Of a stretch of 64,000 bases of DNA, positions 30,436 through 37,407 are shown one piece after another. The notes beneath the pieces are model-generated. The model saw only the letters and a list, made by a program, of their open reading frames with translations, did no database searches and was not told where the DNA came from. Positions within the stretch are counted from its first letter, which is position 1; each line of letters starts with the position of its first letter. Source of the stretch: Arthrobacter crystallopoietes (GTDB taxonomy: Bacteria > Actinomycetota > Actinomycetes > Actinomycetales > Micrococcaceae); contig NZ_CP072014.1 in NCBI RefSeq assembly GCF_017603825.1, positions 4,154,001-4,218,000 of the forward strand, given 5' to 3'. The translations under genes were made by a program, and so were the position numbers.

Positions 30436-30858
30436 ATGAAAACGCCAACAGCAGGCGAACTGCTGCACCAGTTTCTGGTTCAGTCGTGCGCCAGGAAACG
30501 GGAGGCGACCGCGGAGCGATACCTGCTGGTCCACGCCCAGCTGCACCGGTATTTGGAGGAAACCGGGCACCGGGTCCTTGAGACACAGCAACTCCCCTAT
30601 TACCGCCGGGAACAGCACAAGGACCCGTCCGATGCCTTCTGCCGGTCGTTCTATGCCGAGGAGGTCATCCATGCTCTGCCCGGCTTCCTGGATCCACCGT
30701 GGCTCAACAGCATCCCGGCAGACCGCCGCATCCAAATCAGCCAAACCGCACGTCTGGCGGGATGGTTGTGCAAAAGCGGTTACGTTGACCGCAGCTGGCA
30801 CAGCTGCGCCGTGCTGGAGGTGGAGGGAGCAGTCCGGCGAGCAAGGGCTGCATCATGA
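30436..30858 (+). CDS. Unknown protein, first of a tandem paralog pair
   Basis: 140 residues starting MKTPTAGELLHQFLVQ, ATG 30436 with GAAAGGA upstream. It is all-alpha in character and basic, with several Trp/His/Tyr. It aligns along its length with the next gene: LLHQFL/LLRMFF, LHRYLEETG/LRHFLDLCG, VIHALPGFLDPPWL/LLAALPEFLAPEWL and RIQISQ/KVQISH. No catalytic motif or known domain is apparent. It overlaps the next gene by 4 nt. Confidence 0.75.
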   Translation: MKTPTAGELLHQFLVQSCARKREATAERYLLVHAQLHRYLEETGHRVLETQQLPYYRREQHKDPSDAFCRSFYAEEVIHALPGFLDPPWLNSIPADRRIQISQTARLAGWLCKSGYVDRSWHSCAVLEVEGAVRRARAAS

Positions 30859-31286
30859 CAGGCAGCCCCAACGTCGACAAGTTGCTCCGGATGTTCTTCC
30901 TCCGGTACAACCTGAGCCAGAAACCGGTGACCGTAGACCGGTGCAACCGGATCGAAATCCATCTCCGGCACTTCCTGGACCTCTGCGGCGAGGACTATCT
31001 GGCAGCCGAGCAGCGTCAGATGCTGGAGTTGGAACGCCAGTTCCAGCCGTATGGTTCGGCTTTCGCGCGATTGATGCATGCCGGCGAGCTGCTGGCGGCA
31101 CTGCCCGAATTCCTCGCCCCGGAATGGCTGATGAACCATGGCGTGGACCGGAAGGTACAGATCAGCCACAGCGACCGGTTGGTTCGTTGGCTCCGCGGGG
31201 AACGGCTGGTGGACTTCCGGGCTCACCGGCTGGATCTGCTGCACTTCCGGAGCGCCCACGACCAGGCACTACGGGTGCAGCCGTGA
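30855..31286 (+). CDS. Unknown protein, second of a tandem paralog pair
   Basis: 143 residues starting MTGSPNVDKLLRMFFLRYNL. The ATG overlaps the stop of its paralog. Shared with it are an N-terminal helix, a central Arg/Glu-rich helix (RIEIHLRHFLDLCGEDY) and a C-terminal block around ALPEFLAPEWLMNHGVDRKV. Divergence is large, so the duplication is probably old. The RRhhE-type helix recalls the N-terminal SAM-like domain of tyrosine recombinases, but no catalytic domain is present; this is only a suggestion. Confidence 0.75.
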   Translation: MTGSPNVDKLLRMFFLRYNLSQKPVTVDRCNRIEIHLRHFLDLCGEDYLAAEQRQMLELERQFQPYGSAFARLMHAGELLAALPEFLAPEWLMNHGVDRKVQISHSDRLVRWLRGERLVDFRAHRLDLLHFRSAHDQALRVQP

Positions 31287-31306
31287 TCCGCGGTCCAACG
31301 TCAGCG

Positions 31307-32410
31307 TCAGAGGGCGCAGCCGATCAGCAGCGGTTCGGGAACGAGCCGGATTCCAAACTTGTCCTGGACGCCATCCCTGACCGTACGGGCAATAGCCACG
31401 ATGTCCTCGGCGTTGGCGCTCCCACGGTTTGTGATGGCCAAGGTGTGCTTCGTGGACAGTGACGCCCTGCCTCCGGCGATGGAATACCCATCCACGCTTC
31501 CGTTGGCCGTGCCCTCAAGCCCGAACCCCTTGCCGAAGCCGGATTTGTCGATCAGCCAGGCGGCGCTGAGCTTCATCTGGTCGCCCACGGGCCACCGGGG
31601 AGCCGTTTCAGGCAGTTGACCGGCCACTTCGGCAGCAACGATCGGGTTGGTGAAGAAGGAACCGGTGCTGTAGGTATCCCGGTCGGCCGGGTCCAGGACC
31701 ATGCCTTTCGAGGCCCGCAGTCGCAGGACCTCGCTGCGCACGTCATTGGCCTTGGCGCGTTCTCCGACTTCGACGGCGAGGGACCGCGCCAGCTCGGCAT
31801 AGCGGATGGGCGCGCTCAGTCGGCTCGGGGCGAGCTGGAACTGGACCGTCAGGACCACGAAGCGCGGCGATCCGTTGGTTGTCGTCTGCTTCAGGACCGA
31901 GTCACGGTAGCCGAACTGGAGATCCGGGTTGGCGAACGTCTTAACCACGTTGGCTTCCCGGTCCCACGTCCGTACGGTGGCCACGGTCTGGGAGACGTCC
32001 GCTCCGTAAGCTCCGACGTTCTGGACGGGCGTAGCTCCGGTCAGACCGGGAATTCCCGACAGCGCCTCCAGCCCGGACCACGCGTGCAGCACCGTGGCCT
32101 CCACGAATTCGTCCCACGGCTGCCCGGCTTGGACAGTGACCATGACCCTGCCGGGGGTTGCATCGGCGTCGTCCACGTCGAACCCGGTGCTGGCAATCCG
32201 CAGAACCGTTCCCGGATACCCCTCATCCGCAATCACGAGGTTGGATCCTCCGCCGATAATCAGCAGATCTTCGCCTGCCTCATCCGCGGCACGGACGCCG
32301 TCGATGATTTCGCGTTCCGATGTGGCTTCGACGTAGCGCCGGGCGGGTCCGCCGACTCCTACCGTAGTAAGTGGCGCCAGCTTGACGGCAGCTTCACCAG
32401 GCACGGACAA
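31307..32410 (-). CDS. murB: UDP-N-acetylenolpyruvoylglucosamine reductase
   Basis: FAD/NADPH enzyme that makes UDP-MurNAc in peptidoglycan synthesis. 367 residues. TTVGVGGPARRYVEA starts the FAD domain, IIGGGSNLVIADEGYPG and GIPGLTGATPVQNVGAYGAD bind FAD, and the catalytic Ser251 is in STGSFFTNPI. TTG 32410 or GTG 32404 could start it; both overlap the MaoC stop at 32394-32396, implying coupling with the hydratase genes. Confidence 0.95.
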   Translation of the reverse strand: MSVPGEAAVKLAPLTTVGVGGPARRYVEATSEREIIDGVRAADEAGEDLLIIGGGSNLVIADEGYPGTVLRIASTGFDVDDADATPGRVMVTVQAGQPWDEFVEATVLHAWSGLEALSGIPGLTGATPVQNVGAYGADVSQTVATVRTWDREANVVKTFANPDLQFGYRDSVLKQTTTNGSPRFVVLTVQFQLAPSRLSAPIRYAELARSLAVEVGERAKANDVRSEVLRLRASKGMVLDPADRDTYSTGSFFTNPIVAAEVAGQLPETAPRWPVGDQMKLSAAWLIDKSGFGKGFGLEGTANGSVDGYSIAGGRASLSTKHTLAITNRGSANAEDIVAIARTVRDGVQDKFGIRLVPEPLLIGCAL

Positions 32411-32819
32411 CGGCCTGCGCCTTAACCAGGACCTTCTGCCCGGCGGCAGTCACGGTCAGATCCACGCGGACCGAGGAATTCGCCTCGTCGACAGCGCCGA
32501 TGACTCCTGCGACCTCGAGAGTAGCGCCGCCTGCGTCCAGATTCTCCACAACAACCGGCTTGGTGAATCTCGTTTGGTAATCGACGACCGCCGCGGGGTT
32601 GCCCACCCAGTCGGTGACGAGCTGGACGGCAGCTCCCATCGTGAACATGCCGTGGGCGATCACTCCAGGCAGTCCGACCTGCTCGGCAAAGCGGTCATTC
32701 CAATGAATCGGGTTGAAGTCACCGCTGGCACCGGCGTACCGCACCAAATCAGCCCGGGAAACATCGATGGATGTGGAACCGATTTCCTGTCCGACGGACA
32801 GATCGCTCAACGCGGGCAT
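32394..32819 (-). CDS. MaoC-family (R)-hydratase
   Basis: 141-residue hot-dog protein. VRYAGASGDFNPIHWNDRFA contains the hydratase-2 motif (Asp and His active-site pair), followed by GVIAHGMFTMGAAVQLVTDW. ATG 32819 overlaps the upstream stop (TGATG) with GGGGAAGG as ribosome site. Paired with the UPF0336 gene like mycobacterial HadB with HadA/HadC, which form the FAS-II dehydratase heterodimer. This organism probably has no mycolic acids, so the acyl substrate is open. Confidence 0.9.
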   Translation of the reverse strand: MPALSDLSVGQEIGSTSIDVSRADLVRYAGASGDFNPIHWNDRFAEQVGLPGVIAHGMFTMGAAVQLVTDWVGNPAAVVDYQTRFTKPVVVENLDAGGATLEVAGVIGAVDEANSSVRVDLTVTAAGQKVLVKAQAVVRAW

Positions 32820-33280
32820 CACTGGCCTTCCCCTCTCACCAGAATCGAAGACGTTGCAGTGGCGGTCTTCTCACCATCAGTCGTGCTGATCTCCGCGCGG
32901 GTGGTGATCATGGCTCCGCCACCCATCGCCCGAACTTGGTCCACGTGTAGCTCGGCTACCAACTGGTCGCCTGCCACGATGGGACGGTGATGGACGAACC
33001 GCTGGTCGGCATGGACAACGCGGGAGAAATCAATGCCAGCCTCGGGGTCTTCAATCAGTTGTGCGTCTGCCCGCTGCGCAACAATGATCGCGAATGTCGG
33101 TGGCGCAATCAGGTCCGCGTACCCCAGGTCCTTCGCGGCTTCCACCTCGAAGTGCGCCGGATGCGTTGCCTTAACAGCCCGCGCGAACTCCCGGATCTTC
33201 TCACGGCCTACGGTGTAGGCTTCCCCGGCCGGATAAACGCGGCCGGCCAGTTGCGGGTTGACCCCGATCTGTTCTGACAT
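32819..33280 (-). CDS. UPF0336/FAS1-like dehydratase N-terminal family protein
   Basis: 153-residue hot-dog partner subunit, HadA/HadC-like. MSEQIGVNPQLAGRVYPAGE is followed by FARAVKATHPAHFEVEAA, LIAPPTFAIIVAQRA and VVHADQRFVHHRPIVAGDQL, all UPF0336 hallmarks. ATG 33280 follows AAGGAGATCC. It is coupled to the MaoC gene; together they should form a heterodimeric 3-hydroxyacyl dehydratase. Confidence 0.9.
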   Translation of the reverse strand: MSEQIGVNPQLAGRVYPAGEAYTVGREKIREFARAVKATHPAHFEVEAAKDLGYADLIAPPTFAIIVAQRADAQLIEDPEAGIDFSRVVHADQRFVHHRPIVAGDQLVAELHVDQVRAMGGGAMITTRAEISTTDGEKTATATSSILVRGEGQ

Positions 33281-33334
33281 GGATCTCCTTCTCAAGGGCA
33301 GAAAGTCTCTTCAAAGCCTAGTGCAGGGCGTGTA

Positions 33335-33571
33335 TCAATTCTTCTGCGGCCGGGCGGCTGCCCGGCGGGCCCTGGCGTCCCGCGCCCGCACCACCAGACC
33401 GGCCAGATGCGTGAGCAGGCCGGTGATAATGATGGCCAGGGAAGCCCATACGAGGGACTGAAGGCCAGCACTGGCAGCGATAATGGACAGCAGGATACCG
33501 GCGCCGATAAGAACCATGGCTGAGATGACTAGTTTGCGGTAGAGCGGCGAGCCAATATCCCAGGGGTTCAT
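33335..33571 (-). CDS. Small two-helix membrane protein
   Basis: 78 residues with two helices (LVISAMVLIGAGILLSIIAA and SLVWASLAIIITGLLTHLAG) and a basic, Arg/Ala-rich C-terminal tail. TAACCT lies 6 nt before ATG 33571, so it is probably leaderless. Function unknown. Confidence 0.8.
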   Translation of the reverse strand: MNPWDIGSPLYRKLVISAMVLIGAGILLSIIAASAGLQSLVWASLAIIITGLLTHLAGLVVRARDARARRAAARPQKN

Positions 33572-33588
33572 ACTTCAAGGTTAGCGGT

Positions 33589-34497
33589 TCAGAACAACGA
33601 AACCTGCACCGGGGGTAGCTGTGACCGATAGGACCCCAACTCGATACGCCTGCCCTTGAGCCCGTTCAGATCGGCCAGATAGGTCGGGCTGCCCTCCCGT
33701 GTCCGGATCAAGGCAATGCTGCCCAGAAGTGCCTCCAGCATCAGTCCATGGCCACCTGCTGCCAGCTCCAGCGGATAAGCCGTACGCGAATCCGAACCCA
33801 TGACCCGCCTGCCGGGTTCCGGCAATTCCCAGGTCTGGTCGACGGTGGCAAAGCCTTCCAACTCCGCGCCTGACAGCAGATTCCGGACAGTGCGGGCATG
33901 GTTGGCGTTGATGCGGTCAAGCTCGGCCGGGCTCTGCGGCGCCTGCAGACCGGTCAGCTTCGTTGCGGAACGCACCGCCTGGGTCAATTCCGTTTGCTGG
34001 GAAACCATGTCCTCCAGCACGCGGACAATCCGGCCATCGTCGGCCCTGGCCACGTAGCGGGCAGCCACGGCTCCTTGCTCCGCAAGGCGGAGCCGCTTGC
34101 GCACGTCCGAGGCTGTACCAACCTTGCTCGTACCGGAGGCAAATGTCGCCACGTACAGCCAGTGCGGCTGGGCAAGGTAGGCGCGCAGTCCGTCCGGGGC
34201 GGCACCGCTGCGGTGCGCGTCGTGAAGGAAGCGCAGATCATCGTTCAGCAAACAGTTGATGCATTGGTAGCCCCGTTCGGCGGGGGCTTGCAGGGGGCAC
34301 GGCACGTGGCGTCTGGTCCGCGGTCCCTGAACCCGGTGGCTGCCCAGGCAGAACTTTCCTGCTTCCAGAACCCGGAAGCTGAGCAGAGTCCCCTCGGCAA
34401 CATCCATAGCGGCCGCCGAACCGTCCGGCCTTGCCAACGCCAGCCGTGGCCCCGCCGCGTTCCAGACAATGCCGTGGCACAGGAATGCACCTCTCAT
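33589..34497 (-). CDS. DUF2797-type protein with Cys cluster
   Basis: 302 residues. An N-terminal strand-rich part has FCLGSHRVQG, RHVPCPLQAP and YQCINCLLND, a likely zinc-binding set of four Cys. The middle part, HWLYVATFASGTSKVGTASD, resembles a GIY-YIG-like fold (Tyr, Lys-Val-Gly-Thr, Arg), the DUF2797 pattern. Biochemical role unknown; nuclease activity is not established. TAGAGT lies 6 nt before ATG 34497, giving another leaderless candidate. Confidence 0.8.
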   Translation of the reverse strand: MRGAFLCHGIVWNAAGPRLALARPDGSAAAMDVAEGTLLSFRVLEAGKFCLGSHRVQGPRTRRHVPCPLQAPAERGYQCINCLLNDDLRFLHDAHRSGAAPDGLRAYLAQPHWLYVATFASGTSKVGTASDVRKRLRLAEQGAVAARYVARADDGRIVRVLEDMVSQQTELTQAVRSATKLTGLQAPQSPAELDRINANHARTVRNLLSGAELEGFATVDQTWELPEPGRRVMGSDSRTAYPLELAAGGHGLMLEALLGSIALIRTREGSPTYLADLNGLKGRRIELGSYRSQLPPVQVSLF

Positions 34498-34553
34498 GTA
34501 GCTACTCTAAGACGCGGGCTTGCCCGTTATGCACCCGGCATCACGACACGAAC

Positions 34554-34600
34554 AAAGCCCGACGACGGCGCACTCGCGGAGCGTCCGCCGTCGGGGCTTT
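34554..34600 (-). terminator. Terminator downstream of the PfpI gene
   Basis: AAAGCCCGACGACGGCG (34554-34570) pairs, with a small bulge, with CGCCGTCGGGGCTTT (34586-34600); minus-strand transcripts from the PfpI gene end in a T-rich arm. Confidence 0.75.
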
Positions 34601-34630
34601 GAGAGTCCTTGGACTTTAGGCGTAAAACCC

Positions 34631-35197
34631 CTACGCCGTCTGGCCCCGGTGCTTGCCTTCGGCTATTTCTTCAACCAGCTTGGCGTTGAAGGCGGGCAGA
34701 TCGTCAGGATTCCGGCTGGTCACCAACCCTTGGTCCACCACTACTTCCTCGTCAACCCACTTGGCTCCGGCATTCTTCAGGTCCGTGGCCAGGGTGTGAT
34801 AGGAAGTCAGTTTGCGGCCATCTGTTACCCCTGCCTCGATGAGAATCCAGGGGCCATGGCAAATCACGGCCACGGGCTTCTGATTATCGAAGAAGGAACG
34901 GGTGAAGTCCACTGCGGCCTGTTCCGCGCGCAGATGATCCGCATTCACGACACCGCCCGGAATGACCAGCGCGTCGTAATCGTCGACACGGGCCTGATCG
35001 GCGGTCACATCCACCGGGAAGGTGTCAGCCTTCTCGGTGCCTTTAAACCCTTGCAAGGTCCCGGATTTGGGTGCGACAAGGACGGGCTCTCCGCCGGCGG
35101 CCTTCACTGCCTGCCAAGGGCTGGTGAGTTCAATTTGTTCCACGCCGTCCGTGAGCAGGAAAGCTACTTTCTTACCGGAAATATTCTGTTCAGACAT
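34631..35197 (-). CDS. DJ-1/PfpI-family cysteine hydrolase
   Basis: 188 residues of the DJ-1/PfpI superfamily (YhbO/PfpI branch: protease-like, deglycase or chaperone activities reported for relatives). The nucleophile Cys113 is in PVAVICHGPWILIEAG (nucleophile elbow with His), GVEQIELTSPW holds the supporting Glu, and VDDYDALVIPGGVVNADHLR is conserved. Two tandem ATGs (35200, 35197) follow GGAGGA; the second has the better spacing. Confidence 0.92.
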   Translation of the reverse strand: MSEQNISGKKVAFLLTDGVEQIELTSPWQAVKAAGGEPVLVAPKSGTLQGFKGTEKADTFPVDVTADQARVDDYDALVIPGGVVNADHLRAEQAAVDFTRSFFDNQKPVAVICHGPWILIEAGVTDGRKLTSYHTLATDLKNAGAKWVDEEVVVDQGLVTSRNPDDLPAFNAKLVEEIAEGKHRGQTA

Positions 35198-35407
35198 CAT
35201 TCCTCCACTTCCTAGGGGCCGAATCGGCGCCAGCCCCATACCCTCCACGCTAGCCACAGACGGATTCAGTAAGCAAGCTGACCATTGGGCCGGGCGGAGC
35301 TTCGACACCACGCCGGATTGCCTCTTGGGCACTTCATCGTCGGTGAAAGTGAAATCACCTCACATGTAGCCTTTGAGGAGCGCTAGCAAGGGAGGCGCGT
35401 CTACTCC

Positions 35408-35509
35408 ATGGGTGCCATTGACCCGGATCCAACAGAAGACATGGTCCGAGATTATTTTGCAATTCTGTTGGCGGCAGAGGAAACACGATGCGGCCACGAA
35501 GGCGAATGA
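35408..35509 (+). CDS. Possible 33-residue acidic peptide
   Basis: MGAIDPDPTEDMVRDYFAIL, then LAAEETRCGHEGE, reads like natural protein, and GGGAGG lies about 13 nt upstream, rather far. It uses AT-ending codons unlike its neighbours. It could be a fragment of a lost gene or chance. Confidence 0.25.
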   Translation: MGAIDPDPTEDMVRDYFAILLAAEETRCGHEGE

Positions 35510-35562
35510 GATAGCAACGACTGGCGATTTGCGATGCTTGCCCGATAACGGCGCAAAGAAAA

Positions 35563-35597
35563 GCCCCTGACTAGGGATGAATTTCCAAGTCAGGGGC
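35563..35597 (-). terminator. Terminator after tRNA-Met
   Basis: GCCCCTGACT (35563-35572) pairs perfectly with AGTCAGGGGC (35588-35597); on the minus strand TTTTCTTT follows. It ends the tRNA-Thr/tRNA-Met transcript. Confidence 0.88.
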
Positions 35598-35605
35598 CTT
35601 CTTAT

Positions 35606-35682
35606 TGGTAGCGGTGCCCGGACTCGATCCGGGGACCTCACGATTATGAGTCGTGCGCTCTAACCAGCTGAGCTACACCGCC
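35606..35682 (-). tRNA. trnM: tRNA-Met (CAT anticodon), elongator
   Basis: 77 nt including an encoded CCA. Acceptor GGCGGTG/CACCGCT (one G-U pair), D-arm AGCTCAGCTGGTTAGAGC, anticodon loop CTCATAA and T-loop TTCGAGT-type ATCGAGT. The first pair is G-U, not the C-A mismatch of initiators, so it is the elongator; tRNA-Ile with lysidine is less likely from its place beside tRNA-Thr. Confidence 0.93.
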
Positions 35683-35741
35683 ACAAAATAGGAATGCCCG
35701 CGCTGCGTCTTTGCGACACAGACGCGGGCTTCGCTATTCAG

Positions 35742-35813
35742 AGCCCCCCACCGGAATCGATCCGGTGACCTCGTTCTTACCAAGAACGCGCTCTACCACT
35801 GAGCTAGGGGGGC
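35742..35813 (-). tRNA. trnT: tRNA-Thr (GGT anticodon)
   Basis: 72 nt. Acceptor GCCCCCC/GGGGGGC, D-arm AGCTCAGTGGTAGAGC, anticodon loop TTGGTAA (GGT), T-loop TTCGATC-type. Discriminator T; CCA not encoded. tRNA-Thr then tRNA-Met in this order is conserved near the hadA/hadB-like genes in actinobacteria. Confidence 0.96.
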
Positions 35814-35824
35814 AACGGAGAAAA

Positions 35825-35853
35825 ACTTTACCAGCAGTTTAGCTCCGTGTGAA
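35825..35853 (-). promoter_or_regulatory. Promoter of the tRNA-Thr/tRNA-Met unit
   Basis: Minus-strand TTCACA (35853-35848, 5 of 6) and TAAAGT (35830-35825, 4 of 6) have a 17-bp spacer. The start would fall about 4 nt before tRNA-Thr. Confidence 0.6.
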
Positions 35854-35944
35854 ATCGGAACGGGCGGTTGTGGCCAGCCCCACATTTCCGGCCGCTGACA
35901 CCGCCGCTGTTTCACCTCTTCAAAGGCGTCCCAAGGGGGTGTAG

Positions 35945-36349
35945 CTAATCGTCTCCGCCGCCGTCGTCCCAGTCATCGCCGACATCGTCATCCCAATCGT
36001 CGTCGTCAACAACAACCGGTGGCGCAGGCGCGACCTGTTCCGGTACCGGGGCCGGGGCCGGGGCCGGTACCGGCTTGGGGGCGGAGTCTTGCGCCGGGTT
36101 GGCCGGCTCATCCTTGCCCTGGGGATCCTGCTGCTCCTTCTTGGGCGAAGGTTTCGCCGGCGCTTCGGGCTGGGGATCTGCATTGCCATCGGGATCGGCA
36201 GCAGGGGTCGGTTCCGGCGGCGACGAGGCCTGCTGCAGGTGAGAGACATCCATGGTGGAATCCGCCGGCTGCGCCACGGCGACGTTCCACAACATCACGC
36301 TCGCTGCTCCGACCAGCAGCAAAGCCAGTATGGACGAGAAGATCTTCAC
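35945..36349 (-). CDS. Small exported Pro-rich protein with Asp/Trp-rich tail
   Basis: 134 residues from GTG 36349, which overlaps the stop of the upstream kinase gene (GTGA) and has AAAGGGA before it. VKIFSSILALLLVGAASVML is a signal or anchor helix, followed by WNVAVAQPAD, a possible cleavage site. The rest is a Pro/Ala/Lys linker (PKPVPAPAPAPVPEQ), as in wall-spanning proteins, and ends in DDDDWDDDVGDDWDDGGGDD. Last gene of the seven-gene glycosyltransferase/exporter operon. No family recognised; the acidic tail may bind cations or be the modified part. Confidence 0.8.
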   Translation of the reverse strand: MKIFSSILALLLVGAASVMLWNVAVAQPADSTMDVSHLQQASSPPEPTPAADPDGNADPQPEAPAKPSPKKEQQDPQGKDEPANPAQDSAPKPVPAPAPAPVPEQVAPAPPVVVDDDDWDDDVGDDWDDGGGDD

Positions 36350-37407
36350 GAGATTCCCTTTCTTGTCTGGGACACCAGCAAGCTGTCCAACCACGATTGG
36401 GCAAGATGCTGCCATTGCGGACGGAATGCGTAGACGCAGACCAGGCGCAGCTGGGTGGCCACGGTGTAAAGATGCAGCCGGCGGGCCGGTACCGACAAGT
36501 CTGCGGCGGCCGCGTCCACCGCCGCTTCGGCCGTCTTACGGGCCTCCGCGGTGGCGGTGCCTTGGTCTGCCCGCAACCGAAGGTGGACGGCCAGGTTTGC
36601 CAGATCCAGCGCAGGCTCGGCCAGCGCGGCGGTGTCGAAATCCAACAGTCCAAGCGAAGCCGCATCTGCGCAGTAGAGGAGTTGTTTATCGTGCAGGTCC
36701 CGGTGTGCAAGGCCTGCTTCCCCGTGGCCGCTCCCCTCCGACAGGGCTCCACACACCTCATCGGCGAGGCTCCGGACGGCAGCCGGATCCGCATCCAGCG
36801 CGCCGAAGTCGAGCAGATGAGCCACCCACTTGCGTACCGTAGACGCTTCCGCGGCGCCGTCATGCAGCGGCAGCTCGTGGACCCGGGTAGCATCCCGGAC
36901 CAACGACGGCCACCGCTCCGCCCAGAGCTGCCAGGCACGGTCCCATGCGCCCACGGTATCCGCGCTCCCGAGTTCATGGAGGCTGGTTCCGGCCAGCGCG
37001 GCGGAGACCACCCGGTTCGGTTCGCAACCCACCACCTCGGGCACCGCGAAGCCTGCGCGGCTTCCGGCTTTATGCATCAGTGCGGATTGCCCAGCTACCA
37101 TGGCAGCCTTACCGGAAGCCAGTAGCTTGGTGTAGCTGGCACCGTCCTCGGACCGCAGTACAGCGCGGCGTTTATAGCGGTGGACCAGGAGCTTCCCGCC
37201 GGCCTCCCCCAGCCCCGGGAGCGCAGGGTCCGTTCTGAAGCCGGCAACGATGACTTTCCCGCCGTCGTCAATCATGCCCGCCCGCAGACGGCCGTATTGA
37301 TCCACAGCTTCGAAGGTGAGCCGACGTCCGCTCTTGGGCCACGCGCGGCGGACCGACAGGGGCGCGCCGGCCTGATCGTAGACTGTTGAAGGAACGACGG
37401 CTGTCAT
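36346..37407 (-). CDS. Aminoglycoside-phosphotransferase-fold kinase (second)
   Basis: 353 residues of the APH/choline-kinase fold. The catalytic loop is LAHRDLHDKQLL near residues 234-245 (His-Arg-Asp with downstream Gln in place of Asn) and the Mg-binding LLDFDTAALAEPALDLANL follows. The N-terminal lobe is divergent and has no clear P-loop. Start overlaps the stop of the first kinase by 4 nt. The context of sugar transferases and an exporter suggests a carbohydrate or lipid-headgroup phosphate acceptor rather than an antibiotic. Confidence 0.87.
   Translation of the reverse strand: MTAVVPSTVYDQAGAPLSVRRAWPKSGRRLTFEAVDQYGRLRAGMIDDGGKVIVAGFRTDPALPGLGEAGGKLLVHRYKRRAVLRSEDGASYTKLLASGKAAMVAGQSALMHKAGSRAGFAVPEVVGCEPNRVVSAALAGTSLHELGSADTVGAWDRAWQLWAERWPSLVRDATRVHELPLHDGAAEASTVRKWVAHLLDFGALDADPAAVRSLADEVCGALSEGSGHGEAGLAHRDLHDKQLLYCADAASLGLLDFDTAALAEPALDLANLAVHLRLRADQGTATAEARKTAEAAVDAAAADLSVPARRLHLYTVATQLRLVCVYAFRPQWQHLAQSWLDSLLVSQTRKGIS

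Larger units (their letters stand above)
35198..35605. other. 408-bp spacer, compositionally unusual, with a tRNA terminator
   Basis: 35198-35340 is the ordinary upstream region of the PfpI gene. 35350-35560 is clearly richer in A+T than its surroundings and contains only short frames, one of them 33 codons (35408-35509). A terminator for the tRNA pair lies at 35560-35602. Confidence 0.5.

Noticed and set aside
35360-35641. 93-codon minus-strand frame overlapping tRNA-Met
   Set aside because: It runs through the tRNA terminator and part of the tRNA gene.
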